Assembly: GCF_003025035.1 (NCBI RefSeq)
Contig: NZ_PYJN01000005.1
Location: 186,001-250,000 of the forward strand
From: Rhizobium sp. SEMIA4064
GTDB taxonomy: Bacteria; Pseudomonadota; Alphaproteobacteria; Rhizobiales; Rhizobiaceae
Length of the DNA: 64,000 nucleotides
Direction of reading: 5' to 3'
Positions 19,131 through 28,181 of this stretch are shown here, piece by piece; within the stretch, counting starts at the first letter, position 1, and each line of letters starts with the position of its first letter. A program made the translations under genes and the position numbers. The notes beneath the pieces were generated by a model. The model worked only from the letters and a program-made list of their open reading frames with translations, had not been told where the DNA came from and searched no databases.

Positions 19131-19646
19131 ATGACGATCAAGCCACTCATCATTTTGCCCGATCCGTTGCTCCGCCAGGCCTCTAAGCCCATCGAGCGCG
19201 TCGATACCGAAGTTCAACGCCTTGCCGACGATATGCTGGCAACCATGTATGATGCTCCAGGCATCGGCCTCGCTGCCATCCAGATCGGCGTTGCCCGCCG
19301 GATGTTGGTGATCGACGTGTCGCGCGAAGGCGAGGACAAGCAGCCGCTGGTCTTCATCAATCCCGAAATCGTCAGCTCTTCCGACGAGCGTTCGGTTTAT
19401 GAGGAAGGCTGTCTCTCCATTCCGGATTACTACGCCGAAGTCGAGCGTCCGGCCCGCGTCACCGTCAAGCATCTCGACCGCGACGGCAAGGAACAAGTCG
19501 TGGAGGCCGACGGCCTGCTCGCTACCTGCCTGCAGCACGAGATCGACCATCTGAACGGCGTCCTGTTCATCGACTACATCTCGCGCCTAAAGCGCGACAT
19601 GGTGATCAAGAAGTTCACCAAGGCTGCGAAGTCGAAGGCTCTTTGA
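19131..19646 (+). CDS. def: Peptide deformylase
   Basis: 171 residues from the second ATG (19131), preceded by GGGA at a good distance; starting at 19119 would add four residues. It removes the formyl group from nascent proteins. Three metal/active-site motifs are intact: [17 protein letters not shown] and QHEIDHLNG. It would normally be followed directly by fmt, but a toxin-antitoxin pair lies between them here. Confidence 0.96.
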   Translation: MTIKPLIILPDPLLRQASKPIERVDTEVQRLADDMLATMYDAPGIGLAAIQIGVARRMLVIDVSREGEDKQPLVFINPEIVSSSDERSVYEEGCLSIPDYYAEVERPARVTVKHLDRDGKEQVVEADGLLATCLQHEIDHLNGVLFIDYISRLKRDMVIKKFTKAAKSKAL

Positions 19647-19681
19647 GCAGCGGCTGTTGAAAGACAGGCTTGAAGCGCCTA

Positions 19682-19698
19682 TGATATCATTGATATCA
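19682..19698. promoter_or_regulatory. Candidate autorepression operator of the FitAB-type pair
   Basis: Two copies of TGATATCA separated by one base form an almost perfect 17-bp palindrome that ends 14 bases before the antitoxin ATG. FitAB and VapBC complexes bind such inverted repeats over their own promoter. Confidence 0.6.
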
Positions 19699-19711
19699 AA
19701 TGGAGGCGCGG

Positions 19712-19972
19712 ATGGGCGATCTTTTACTGCGTGGCCTGGACGACGCGTTGAAGAAGCAGTTGCAAGCGAATGCCAGCCTGCATGGCCGAAGCCTCTCCGA
19801 GGAGGCGATCGCTCTGCTGCGCCAGTCGCTTGGCCGTCAGCAGGATTTGAACAGTTCAGTAGGTCAGCGATTGCGAGCGGTTCTTGGTGCAGAGAAGCTG
19901 AGCGAGGAAGAAATCGAGGTAATCAATGCCTTTCGGCACGCGCCGGATCGCGAACCGCCGCGTTTCGAATAG
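19712..19972 (+). CDS. FitA-like ribbon-helix-helix antitoxin
   Basis: 86 residues from the ATG at 19712, which has GGAGG just upstream; an in-frame ATG at 19700 does not. The N-terminus MGDLLLRGLDDALKKQLQ is the strand-helix part of an Arc/FitA-type DNA-binding fold, followed by SLSEEAIALL. The C-terminal half would wrap the toxin. The toxin gene starts 21 bases downstream. Confidence 0.85.
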   Translation: MGDLLLRGLDDALKKQLQANASLHGRSLSEEAIALLRQSLGRQQDLNSSVGQRLRAVLGAEKLSEEEIEVINAFRHAPDREPPRFE

Positions 19973-19993
19973 TTTGTGCCGGGATAATCCCAG

Positions 19994-20413
19994 ATGATTG
20001 TTCTGGACACAAATGTCGTATCCGAGCTGCAAGGGCGACTGTACAGCGATCGCATATTGTCTTGGCTTGATGGTTTTGCCGTCGAATCGGTTTTCTTAAC
20101 CGCCATCACCATCGGAGAGATTCGCTTCGGGCTGGAGCTCCTTGCTGATGGAAAGCGCAAGGCGGCGTTGATCGCGGAGCTGGAAGCGATAGAAGCAGAG
20201 TTTTCCGGCCGTGTTCTGGGCTTTTCAAGCAATGCGGCCCATCAATATGGAATAATTTCTGCTCGACGCCACAAGATAGGTCGAAGAATGGAAACCAAGG
20301 ACGCCATGATCGCCGCCATCTGCCTGGCCAATGGCGCGACATTGGCAACGCGGAACACAAAAGACTTCGAGGGGCTTGATCTGAAGCTCGTAAACCCATT
20401 TGAAGGCGGCTGA
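19994..20413 (+). CDS. PIN-domain toxin, FitB/VapC family
   Basis: 139 residues. The PIN nuclease fold retains the acidic metal-binding residues: Asp5 (LDTN), Glu42 (TIGEI), Asp103 (ETKDAMIAA) and Asp124 (NTKDF). VapC/FitB toxins cut specific RNAs, usually tRNAs or rRNA. It forms an operon with the antitoxin. No decay is visible, so the toxin should be active unless restrained. Confidence 0.88.
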   Translation: MIVLDTNVVSELQGRLYSDRILSWLDGFAVESVFLTAITIGEIRFGLELLADGKRKAALIAELEAIEAEFSGRVLGFSSNAAHQYGIISARRHKIGRRMETKDAMIAAICLANGATLATRNTKDFEGLDLKLVNPFEGG

Positions 20414-20417
20414 TGCA

Positions 20418-20456
20418 TGATCCCAAAAAGTGCGAAGCGGTTTTTGGACAGGATCA
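20418..20456. repeat. Dispersed palindromic repeat, copy 4
   Basis: TGATCCcaaaaa and tttttggacaGGATCA arms around gtgcgaagcgg form a palindromic unit. It sits directly behind the toxin gene, before fmt, and is closest to copy 1 at 361-403. Confidence 0.7.
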
Positions 20457-20491
20457 GGCCAAACTAGATATCTCTTAGCCGGACGGATCGC

Positions 20492-21439
20492 ATGTCGCTC
20501 AGCATCATCTTTATGGGAACGCCCGAATTTTCCGTGCCGACATTGCGGTCGCTGGTCGATGCGGGGCATAGGATTCGCGCTGTTTATACGCAGCCGCCAC
20601 GGCCGGGTGGCCGGCGAGGGCTCGACCTGCAGAAATCGCCGGTGCATCAGGCGGCGGAGTTGCTGGGCCTGCCGGTGTTCACGCCAGTCAATTTCAAGGA
20701 CCCGGAAGAGCGTCAGCGTTTTCGCGAGTTCGATGCTCAGGTCGCCGTTGTTGTCGCCTATGGCTTGCTGCTGCCAGAGGAGATCCTCACGGGCACCCGG
20801 TTCGGCTGCTATAATGGCCATGCCTCGCTGTTGCCGCGTTGGCGGGGTGCCGCGCCCATTCAGCGGGCGATCATGGCCGGTGACAAGAAGACAGGCATGA
20901 TGGTGATGAAGATGGACAAGGGCCTCGATACCGGCCCGGTTGCACTCACGCGAGAAGTCGAGATCGGCGATACGATGACGGCGGGCGAGTTGCATGACAA
21001 GCTGATGCTGGTCGGCGCCAAGGCGATCGTCGAGGCGATGAGCAAGCTTGAGCATGATGAGTTGCCGTTGACCGGACAGTCCGCCGAGGGCGTCGTCTAC
21101 GCCGCCAAGATCGACAAGGGCGAGACCCGCATCGATTTCAGTAAGCCGGCTACGGATGTTCACAATCACATTCGCGGCCTCTCGCCCTTTCCCGGTGCCT
21201 GGTTCGAGGCTGAAATTGCCGGTCGGGCGGAGCGCATCAAGGTTCTTGGCTCCGAACTTGCTGATGGCAAAGGCGTGGCCGGCGAGGTGCTGAGCAGTGA
21301 TCTCGTGATTGCCTGCGGTACCGGTGCCATCAGGCTGACGAAGCTGCAGAAGGCCGGCGGCAAGCCGTTGACGGCGGACGATTTCCTGCGCGGCACGCCG
21401 ATTGCGCCGGGCACGATGTTGGCGGCGGGATTAGCCTGA
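20492..21439 (+). CDS. fmt: Methionyl-tRNA formyltransferase
   Basis: 315 residues. It formylates initiator Met-tRNA using 10-formyl-THF. The [11 protein letters not shown]-terminus, the catalytic [17 protein letters not shown] block with the Asn-x-His pair, and DKGLDTGP with the catalytic Asp are intact; the C-terminal tRNA-binding domain follows. The usual NIHASLLP has Gly in place of Ile. It overlaps truA by one base (TGATG). Confidence 0.95.
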   Translation: MSLSIIFMGTPEFSVPTLRSLVDAGHRIRAVYTQPPRPGGRRGLDLQKSPVHQAAELLGLPVFTPVNFKDPEERQRFREFDAQVAVVVAYGLLLPEEILTGTRFGCYNGHASLLPRWRGAAPIQRAIMAGDKKTGMMVMKMDKGLDTGPVALTREVEIGDTMTAGELHDKLMLVGAKAIVEAMSKLEHDELPLTGQSAEGVVYAAKIDKGETRIDFSKPATDVHNHIRGLSPFPGAWFEAEIAGRAERIKVLGSELADGKGVAGEVLSSDLVIACGTGAIRLTKLQKAGGKPLTADDFLRGTPIAPGTMLAAGLA

Positions 21440-22230
21440 TGCCGCGCTACCGCATGACCGTCGAATATGACGGCATCCCCTATGTCGGTTGGCAGCGCCA
21501 GGACAATGGCCCATCCGTACAGGGCGCGATTGAAGGCGCCATTCTGTCTCTAACGGGCGAGAAGGTTTCGATCCGCGGCGCGGGACGCACCGATTCCGGC
21601 GTCCACGCCATGGGTCAGGTCATGCATGCCGACCTCTCCAAGGAATGGAAGACCTATACGCTCCGCAATGCGCTCAATGCGCATCTGAGGCTTGCCAAAG
21701 AGCGAGTCGCCATTCTCGATATCGCCGAGGTCGATGCGCATTTCGACGCACGCTTTTCGGCCATCCGCCGCCACTATCTTTATCGCATCATCACCCGCCG
21801 CGCGCCCTTGGCATTGGAAGCCGGACGTGCCTGGTGGGTGCCGAAGGATATGGATCATGAGGTCATGCACGCGGCGGCGCAGACGCTCGTCGGCCGGCAC
21901 GATTTCACCACCTTCCGTTCGGTGCATTGCCAGGCCAATAGCCCGGTGCGCACGCTCGACCGGCTGGATGTGACCCGCAATGGCGAGCTCATCGAAATCC
22001 GCGCGACGGCGCAGAGTTTCCTGCACAATCAAATCCGTTCCTTCGCCGGCACGCTGAAGCTTGCAGGTGAGGGAAAGTGGACTGTGGACGACGTGCGCGC
22101 TGCGCTGGACGCGCGAGACCGCAAGGCATGCGGCCCCGTTGCTCCACCGGATGGGCTCTATTTCATGCAGGTGGATTATCGCGACGGCGTTGGACCTGTT
22201 GACGCCGATGATGAACAGGACGATTCCTAG
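21439..22230 (+). CDS. truA: tRNA pseudouridine(38-40) synthase TruA
   Basis: 263 residues. The catalytic Asp lies in [13 protein letters not shown] near residue 53. The [13 protein letters not shown]-terminus and [11 protein letters not shown] block match the family. It makes pseudouridine at positions 38-40 of tRNA anticodon arms. Last gene of the def-fmt-truA group. Confidence 0.96.
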   Translation: MPRYRMTVEYDGIPYVGWQRQDNGPSVQGAIEGAILSLTGEKVSIRGAGRTDSGVHAMGQVMHADLSKEWKTYTLRNALNAHLRLAKERVAILDIAEVDAHFDARFSAIRRHYLYRIITRRAPLALEAGRAWWVPKDMDHEVMHAAAQTLVGRHDFTTFRSVHCQANSPVRTLDRLDVTRNGELIEIRATAQSFLHNQIRSFAGTLKLAGEGKWTVDDVRAALDARDRKACGPVAPPDGLYFMQVDYRDGVGPVDADDEQDDS

Positions 22231-22560
22231 CCTCGTTGGACGGCTCGGGATGCCTGTCAGCGACGACACGATCCTTCGACAACATTTCTGCGTCGATTCC
22301 ACCCTCTCCTCAGCCCCGAGAGCGGCAACCTGCCCATCGGGCGGCGGCCGCCTCCGTCAATCGACACACTCAGTGTCTGAGCTGCGCCACCGAAATTGAA
22401 CACAAGCGCGCCATTGCCACGAATTGCGTCCACACCAAATGTGGCCGCACATCGCGGTCTGGTCAAACGCCATGCCAATATGGGAGGGACTCGACTTGAG
22501 TAGCAGACTGTGGGGGGAGCAGGTTATCGCGGCACTGAGATCCTCAGGTGCAACAGAGCG
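22231..22560. other. Intergenic stretch without a supported gene
   Basis: 330 bases. Short frames exist on both strands but have no ribosome sites, no recognisable domains and Arg/Ser-rich shadow-like composition. A small GACAC-tca-GTGTC type hairpin lies near 22362-22376. Nothing else stands out. Confidence 0.6.
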
Positions 22561-22653
22561 TCACCTGTTCATGTCCTCAACCACCCAGCGGAAAAATAAA
22601 ATAATCAAAGCTGCAAACAATAGTAATTGCATCATTTTTGGCAGATCAAGCAT
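22561..22653 (-). CDS. Predicted 30-residue single-pass membrane peptide
   Basis: A small frame from ATG (22653) to TGA gives MLDLPKMMQLLLFAALIILF followed by FRWVVEDMNR. A purine-rich AGAGAG lies upstream at suitable spacing. The profile is one membrane helix with a polar, amphipathic tail, as in small regulatory or subunit peptides such as CydX-class or KdpF-class proteins, but I recognise no family. The surrounding DNA is AT-rich and otherwise empty. Coding status is inference. Confidence 0.5.
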   Translation of the reverse strand: MLDLPKMMQLLLFAALIILFFRWVVEDMNR

Positions 22654-22888
22654 ATCATAGCTCTCTAATTTATCGCTGCATCATGCAGACGAGCTACAAT
22701 AAACTGGAATGCGTTAATGACCATCTACTGTAGAAATACATTAGGATTGCGGTTAACATATGGTTTATATTTCGCACATTCATCATAATTGAAAATGTCG
22801 CGATATAACACATCAATATTTTACCGCGACGAGACGTAAATGGCGTCCTTCGCCCAGCGCATCCAGCCGTCTGTCTCGGTTCGCCGGT
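22654..22888. other. AT-rich intergenic region
   Basis: About 235 bases, clearly richer in A/T than the flanks. It lies downstream of the acetyltransferase gene and upstream of the small membrane peptide, and probably holds the promoter of the latter. No further element recognised. Confidence 0.45.
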
Positions 22889-23311
22889 TCAGAAGACCTT
22901 ACGAAAAAAGATGCGCGCCCGCCCTTTCGGATAGTCTTCCAAAGTCCCGAACCGCTCATAACCGTTCTTTTCGTAAAAGCCCGGAGCTTGGAAGCTGAAC
23001 GTGTCCAGCCAGATGCCGACGCAGGTCTTTTGTCGCGCGATCTGTTCTGCCTGCGCGAGAAGCTTCGTTCCGAAATCTTCGCCACGGAGGTTCTCGGGAA
23101 CGAAAAGCAACTCTACGAAAAGCCAGTCGTAGTAGAGTTTAGCCCACAGGCCACCTACGGCGCTGCCTGCTTCGTTTTTGAGCATAATTGCGATCTGCTC
23201 ATATCCGTCATCGCCGGTTTGGGCATTGTTGAAGGCGAGCAACGGATTGACTATCGCCTGGTGATCTTCCTCCGACGGATTGTCGAGAATTGCGATGGTA
23301 GCCTTTGGCAT
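22889..23311 (-). CDS. GNAT-family N-acetyltransferase
   Basis: 140 residues. The core has VELLFVPENLRGEDFGTKLL (beta-4 with the acetyl-CoA pyrophosphate loop) and a GFYEKNGYERFG end motif. It resembles small-molecule/antibiotic-type GNATs; the substrate cannot be inferred. It is monocistronic. No signal peptide. Confidence 0.82.
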   Translation of the reverse strand: MPKATIAILDNPSEEDHQAIVNPLLAFNNAQTGDDGYEQIAIMLKNEAGSAVGGLWAKLYYDWLFVELLFVPENLRGEDFGTKLLAQAEQIARQKTCVGIWLDTFSFQAPGFYEKNGYERFGTLEDYPKGRARIFFRKVF

Positions 23312-23453
23312 GCTTCATAATTCCCTTTGGAAAAGACTCTCGCCCAAATACTACAATCGCTTCTGCTATCTGCGGAAGCTAAATTCCGATAGGAAATCTT
23401 CTTCTGAACCGCAAGGCACATGACGGAGCACTTTGTCAGAGGTGCCTAATCGC

Positions 23454-24053
23454 TCAACCCGGCGGATAGACGCCAAGGAAGCGCTGCAGGAAATCCGTCA
23501 GCAGCATGGTCGGGATCAGCAGTATCAGCGTCAGCGCGCCGACGAAAAGCGGATGCGTGCCGCAGATCATCCGGAGAATACGCGCCAGTGAGAAGATGAT
23601 CGCCATCATCAATGCCAGCCATAGGATGGCCGCCAGGCCGCTGGAGCCGGGCACGAAGGCGAGCAGCGCAATCAGCAGGGAATTCAGATAGGATGTCGGC
23701 AAGCCGAGCCAGTTGACCACTACGACGATGGCCTCGAATTTGTCGCCGAAACGAAAGATCATCAGCAATACGCCGGCGAGTATCAACGGCGCCAGCCAGC
23801 TTGCTGCCTCGACCAGCGTCAGGCGAAAGAAGAAGGCCATGCCGGTCGAGGTTTCCGGCGGCATGGCGGTGAGATAGGCCTGTTGCCACCAGAGCCACGA
23901 AATGCCGATGGCCGGCAGGCTCCAGAGGATCGCCCAGAACGACCGCAACATGCCGCGATCTGATATATCGAGATATTGGAAGCCGCGCGCGTCCATGCGG
24001 ATCAGCAGCCACAGGCCTGCCAGATAGTATTGGACTTCCCTAAAGGTCGGCAT
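23454..24053 (-). CDS. Multi-pass inner-membrane protein of unknown function
   Basis: 199 residues from ATG 24053 (a TTG two codons earlier is possible). About five hydrophobic segments (near 40-60, 75-100, 112-130, 140-160, 170-190) and few charged loops. Its start overlaps the end of dapE by 14 bases, so the two are cotranscribed and probably translationally coupled. I do not recognise the family beyond a conserved rhizobial dapE neighbour. Confidence 0.7.
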   Translation of the reverse strand: MPTFREVQYYLAGLWLLIRMDARGFQYLDISDRGMLRSFWAILWSLPAIGISWLWWQQAYLTAMPPETSTGMAFFFRLTLVEAASWLAPLILAGVLLMIFRFGDKFEAIVVVVNWLGLPTSYLNSLLIALLAFVPGSSGLAAILWLALMMAIIFSLARILRMICGTHPLFVGALTLILLIPTMLLTDFLQRFLGVYPPG

Positions 24054-25233
24054 TCGCAAACCAGCGTTGAAGGAAGGTCTCGTAGATCTCGGTCAGGGTT
24101 TCGAGATCCGATAGCGCCACCCGCTCATCGACCATGTGCATGGTCTGGCCGACAAGACCGAACTCCACGACAGGGCAATAATCCTTGATGTAGCGGGCAT
24201 CCGAGGTACCGCCGGTGGTCGAAAGCGCCGGCCTTAGACCGGTGATGTTTTCGACGGCGGAAGAAAGCGAGGCGATCAGCGCATTGTTGCGCGTCAGGAA
24301 GACTTGGCTCGGACGCTCCGACCAGGTGATGTCGTATTTCGTCGGCGAACGTCCGGGCCGAAGCGTCTCATCTACGGCCGCAGCGTCCAGGCGGGCAAGG
24401 ATTTCGGCCTTCAGCGTGTCGGCCGTCCAGGTGTCGTTGAAGCGGATGTTGAAGGCGGCCTTCGCCTTGGCGGGGATGACATTGGTGGCGGCATTGCCGA
24501 CGTCGATCGTCGTCACTTCGAGGTTCGACGGCTGGAAATTATCCGTGCCGGCGTCGAAAGGCGGGTGGAGCAGTGCTTCCGTCAGCTTGATGATGCTGCG
24601 CACGGGGTTGTCGGCGAGGTGCGGATAGGCGGCATGGCCCTGGACGCCGTGGACGGTGATGAAGCCGGAGATCGAGCCGCGACGGCCAATCTTGATCATA
24701 TCGCCGAGCTGGTCGGGATTGGTCGGCTCGCCGACGAGCGACGCATCCCATGTCTCGCCGCGCTCGGCCGCCCATTGCAGCAGCTTGATCGTGCCGTTGA
24801 TGGACGGGCCTTCCTCGTCGCCGGTGATCAGGAAGGAGACCGAGCCGGCAGGCTTGCCATGCTTCTCGATATGACGCGCCACAGCGGCCACGAAGCAGGC
24901 AATGCCGCCCTTCATATCGACAGCACCGCGGCCGAAAAGCTCGCCATCGGCGATTTCGGCGGCAAAGGGCGGATGGCTCCAGGAAGCGGCATCGCCGACC
25001 GGCACGACATCCGTGTGCCCGGCAAACATCAGATGCGGACCATCGGTGCCGAGGCGGGCATAAAGGTTTTCGATATCGGGCGTTCCCGGCTCGCTCGCCG
25101 TCATGCGTTCGACCTGGAAGCCGAGTGGCAGCAGCATATCGGTCAGAGCGGTCAGCGCACCACCTTCGGCAGGCGTGACGGAGGCACAGCGAATGAGAGT
25201 TTGCAGGTTTGTGACGGGATCGGTAACGGTCAT
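24040..25233 (-). CDS. dapE: Succinyl-diaminopimelate desuccinylase
   Basis: 397 residues from the ATG at 25233. A di-zinc M20-family hydrolase that releases LL-diaminopimelate for lysine and peptidoglycan. Visible motifs: AGHTDVVPVGD, GRGAVDMKGGIA and the catalytic-base Glu in ITGDEEGPSINGT. It follows dapD on the same strand (gap about 160 bases), giving adjacent steps of the succinylase branch. Confidence 0.95.
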   Translation of the reverse strand: MTVTDPVTNLQTLIRCASVTPAEGGALTALTDMLLPLGFQVERMTASEPGTPDIENLYARLGTDGPHLMFAGHTDVVPVGDAASWSHPPFAAEIADGELFGRGAVDMKGGIACFVAAVARHIEKHGKPAGSVSFLITGDEEGPSINGTIKLLQWAAERGETWDASLVGEPTNPDQLGDMIKIGRRGSISGFITVHGVQGHAAYPHLADNPVRSIIKLTEALLHPPFDAGTDNFQPSNLEVTTIDVGNAATNVIPAKAKAAFNIRFNDTWTADTLKAEILARLDAAAVDETLRPGRSPTKYDITWSERPSQVFLTRNNALIASLSSAVENITGLRPALSTTGGTSDARYIKDYCPVVEFGLVGQTMHMVDERVALSDLETLTEIYETFLQRWFANADL

Positions 25234-25392
25234 TGGAGGCAACTTATCCGGCGAGAAATGGCAAAGCGATGGCAAAGGATCGGCGATAGGCCGAAAATCT
25301 TTGCCGCGATTCCAGCAATCGCACAGGCATGCTCACCCGACAAGCATGAGGGAAGCGCGATATGACAACCGCGCTTCCAAAAAAATTGTAAA

Positions 25393-26250
25393 TCAGTCGC
25401 GCAGCAACTCGTTGATGCCGGTCTTCGAGCGGGTCTTTTCATCGACGCGCTTGACGATCACGGCGCAGTAGAGGCTGGGAGCCGGCTGGCCGTTCGCCAT
25501 GGTGTTGCCGCTCGGCAGCGAACCGGCAACGACGACCGAGTAGGGCGGTACTTCGCCATAGGTGATCTCGCCGGTAGCGCGATCGACGATCTTCGTGGAC
25601 TTGCCGATGAAGACGCCCATGCCGAGCACCGAGCCTTCGCGAACGATGCAGCCTTCGACGACTTCCGAGCGCGCGCCGATGAAGCAATTGTCTTCGATGA
25701 TCGTCGGGCCGGCCTGCATCGGCTCCAGCACGCCGCCGATGCCGACGCCGCCCGAAAGATGCACATGCTTGCCGATCTGTGCGCAGGAGCCGACGGTCGC
25801 CCAGGTGTCGACCATGGTGCCTTCGCCGACATAGGCGCCGAGATTGACGAAGGAGGGCATCAGGATGGCGTTCGGGGCGATGTAGGCCGAGCGGCGGACG
25901 ACGGCGTTCGGCACGGCGCGGAAGCCAGCTTCACGGAAGCGGTTCTCGCCCCAGCCTTCGAACTTCGAGGGCACCTTGTCCCACCAGGTCGAGCCGCCCG
26001 AACCGCCTTCGACGATCTGCATATCGTTCAGGCGGAAGGACAGCAGCACGGCTTTCTTGAGCCACTGGTTGACCGTCCAATTGCCGTCCGAACCACGCTC
26101 AGCCACGCGGACTTTGCCGCTGTCGAGAAGATTCAGCGCCGTCTCGACGGCGTCGCGAACTTCGCCGCGCGTCGACGTGTTCACATTGTCGCGATTGTCG
26201 AAGGCAGCCTCGATGGACTTCTCGAGGGAGGCGAGATCGTTAGCGCTCAT
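25393..26250 (-). CDS. dapD: Tetrahydrodipicolinate N-succinyltransferase
   Basis: 285 residues. It succinylates tetrahydrodipicolinate, the committed step of the succinylase branch of lysine synthesis. The C-terminal half is a left-handed beta-helix of hexapeptide repeats (for example [20 protein letters not shown]). The N-terminal helical domain and length match DapD. It is the first gene of the dapD-dapE-membrane protein run. Confidence 0.95.
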   Translation of the reverse strand: MSANDLASLEKSIEAAFDNRDNVNTSTRGEVRDAVETALNLLDSGKVRVAERGSDGNWTVNQWLKKAVLLSFRLNDMQIVEGGSGGSTWWDKVPSKFEGWGENRFREAGFRAVPNAVVRRSAYIAPNAILMPSFVNLGAYVGEGTMVDTWATVGSCAQIGKHVHLSGGVGIGGVLEPMQAGPTIIEDNCFIGARSEVVEGCIVREGSVLGMGVFIGKSTKIVDRATGEITYGEVPPYSVVVAGSLPSGNTMANGQPAPSLYCAVIVKRVDEKTRSKTGINELLRD

Positions 26251-26461
26251 GGGAATTCCTTAAAACGTCAGTGCCTATCGTAATTTCCGGAAATGGTCCG
26301 GAAGCGGTCGATTGGTCCTATAGCATGGACATTGAGAATGGAATGTCTTTTCCGCGCCGATTGAGCTTGGATTCGAGGCGTTGTAGGGCATATGCAAGAG
26401 CTTGGCCATTCCTCTCCGCGGGTGAGTGGCCCGTCATGATCGATTTGAAAGGCATGAGTAT

Positions 26462-27334
26462 ATGAGCAAGGCGAAGAACGGCAGGCTGAGGCGCAAGGAT
26501 GGGGTATGGGACCCTTTGAAGTCGAGCTCGACCGACAAGAAACGCGCCGAATCCGTACCGAAGACGCCGCAATCCATGTCGCCGTCCTACCGGCTCGCCT
26601 ATGCCGACGAGGATTTCCTCTGCCGCGAGGAACTGCGGCCGATCCGGCTGCAGCTCGAACTTTTGAAGACCGAGATGTCTCTCACCGAACGCGGCATCAA
26701 ATCGACGGTGGTCATGTTCGGCGGCGCGCGTATTCCCGCGCCCGGCACTAGCGCCTGGGCGGCCCGCAACGAGGTGCAGCGGGCCAATCTCGAAGCGGCA
26801 TCGGTTTATTACGAGGAAGCCCGTAAATTCGCGAGGCTTTGCGCGCGCTATTCCGCCGGTTTCGATTTCCATGAATATGTGGTGGTCACCGGCGGCGGCC
26901 CCGGCGTCATGGAGGCCGGCAATCGCGGTGCTTCGGAAGAGGGGGCGCCCTCCATCGGCCTCAACATCGTGCTGCCGCACGAACAGGCGCCGAACGTCTA
27001 CGTGACGCCGGAACTCAGCTTCAATTTCCATTATTTCGCGATCCGCAAGATGCATTTCATGGTGCGCGCCAAGGCGATTGCGGTGTTTCCGGGTGGTTTT
27101 GGCACGCTGGACGAGCTGTTCGAATGCTTGACCCTCATACAGACCGGCCGCATGGAACGCCTGCCGCTGATCCTTTTCGGCGAAAAATTCTGGCGTGATA
27201 TCATCAACTTCGATGCGCTCGCCGAATTCGGCACCATCGCGCCCGACGACGTCAAGCTGATCAGCTTCGTCGACACCGCCGATGACGCCTGGAAGATCGT
27301 CGCGGATTTCTACGAGCACGACAACGGACATTAA
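26462..27334 (+). CDS. LOG-family (lysine decarboxylase-like fold) protein
   Basis: 290 residues from ATG 26462; an in-frame GTG at 26426 lacks a better ribosome site. It carries the LOG hallmark motifs GGGPGVMEAGNRGA (about 152-165) and PGGFGTLDE (about 215). LOG enzymes are nucleotide 5'-monophosphate phosphoribohydrolases, some releasing cytokinins. It belongs to the longer bacterial class with a basic N-terminal extension (about 45 residues). Divergent from dapD. Confidence 0.82.
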   Translation: MSKAKNGRLRRKDGVWDPLKSSSTDKKRAESVPKTPQSMSPSYRLAYADEDFLCREELRPIRLQLELLKTEMSLTERGIKSTVVMFGGARIPAPGTSAWAARNEVQRANLEAASVYYEEARKFARLCARYSAGFDFHEYVVVTGGGPGVMEAGNRGASEEGAPSIGLNIVLPHEQAPNVYVTPELSFNFHYFAIRKMHFMVRAKAIAVFPGGFGTLDELFECLTLIQTGRMERLPLILFGEKFWRDIINFDALAEFGTIAPDDVKLISFVDTADDAWKIVADFYEHDNGH

Positions 27335-27342
27335 AATTGAAA

Positions 27343-27377
27343 GGCCCGCCGTCGCATCTGCGAGGCGGGCCTCTTTG
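27343..27377. terminator. Intrinsic terminator
   Basis: GGCCCGCC and GGCGGGCC arms with a short loop and a T-rich tail end the LOG gene; the reverse complement faces the EF-hand gene, so it may serve both. Confidence 0.82.
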
Positions 27378-27405
27378 TCCTAAGAAATTATACCCAATCG
27401 AATAG

Positions 27406-28068
27406 TCAGAGCAGCGGACGGTTCGGCATGTCGTCCAGCGAGATCACGCCGTCATGGTTGCGGTCCATGCGGTCGAAGAGCTTGTTGCCGGCGTCTTCGG
27501 CCTCCTGCTTGCTGATCTGACCGTTTTCATCCGTATCGATACGCTGGAACAACAGGGTGGTGCGCATCATAGCGGCTTCGTGCATGAAGTGGCCGCGCGG
27601 GTGGTGACCGTGATGTTTGCCGCCATCCTGATTGTCGCCGTTTTGGGCTTGATCGCCTTGGGTCTGATCGCCCTTGCCCTGGTCACCCTTGCCTTGATCA
27701 GCTTGAGCTTGAGCTTGATCGTCGCCGTCCTTGGCGTGCTCGGCCTTCCACTGCTTGACGCGTTCCTGGCGATAGGCGCGCAGTTCACCGGGGGTGATCT
27801 CGCCGTCCTTGTTCGTGTCGATCTCATCGAAGATCTTGTCGACACCGGCCTTGAGCTCGTCCTTGGAAATCTTCATGTCGCCATTGGTGTCGAATTGCTT
27901 CAGCATGCGCACATAGGCGACTTCCGGTGAAAAGCCCGGGTGATGCCAGCGACCGCCGTGGCCGCGCATGTCGTCATTGCCCTGCGGAGCGGCAAAACTT
28001 GCCTGGACGGCGGCGCCGACCAGAAGCGTTGCGGAAAGTCCTGCCAGAAGAATTTTTTTCCCGTTCAT
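27406..28068 (-). CDS. Secreted EF-hand calcium-binding protein
   Basis: 220 residues with a Sec signal peptide (cleaved near AASFA-AP, about residue 26). Four EF-hand loops are visible: DTNGDMKISKDE, DTNKDGEITPGE, DTDENGQISKQE and DRNHDGVISLDD. The two pairs are separated by a 45-residue Gln/Asp/Gly/Lys linker (repeats of GKGDQ and GDQ). Periplasmic Ca binding is likely; the partner is unknown. It stands alone and is the kind of calsymin-like protein seen in rhizobia. Confidence 0.88.
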   Translation of the reverse strand: MNGKKILLAGLSATLLVGAAVQASFAAPQGNDDMRGHGGRWHHPGFSPEVAYVRMLKQFDTNGDMKISKDELKAGVDKIFDEIDTNKDGEITPGELRAYRQERVKQWKAEHAKDGDDQAQAQADQGKGDQGKGDQTQGDQAQNGDNQDGGKHHGHHPRGHFMHEAAMMRTTLLFQRIDTDENGQISKQEAEDAGNKLFDRMDRNHDGVISLDDMPNRPLL

Positions 28069-28181
28069 CGTTTTTCCTTTCGTGCTGAAGAATGGTCAAA
28101 CGATACGGCTGAGGGCAAAAAACGGCCAATTAAACATCGGTAAGGCGGATGAAACTTTCGTAACCCGATCCTAAAAAACCG

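Noticed and set aside
22257..22478. 73-codon minus-strand frame after truA
   Set aside because: No ribosome site, Arg-rich, no recognisable domain; possibly a gene remnant but not supportable.
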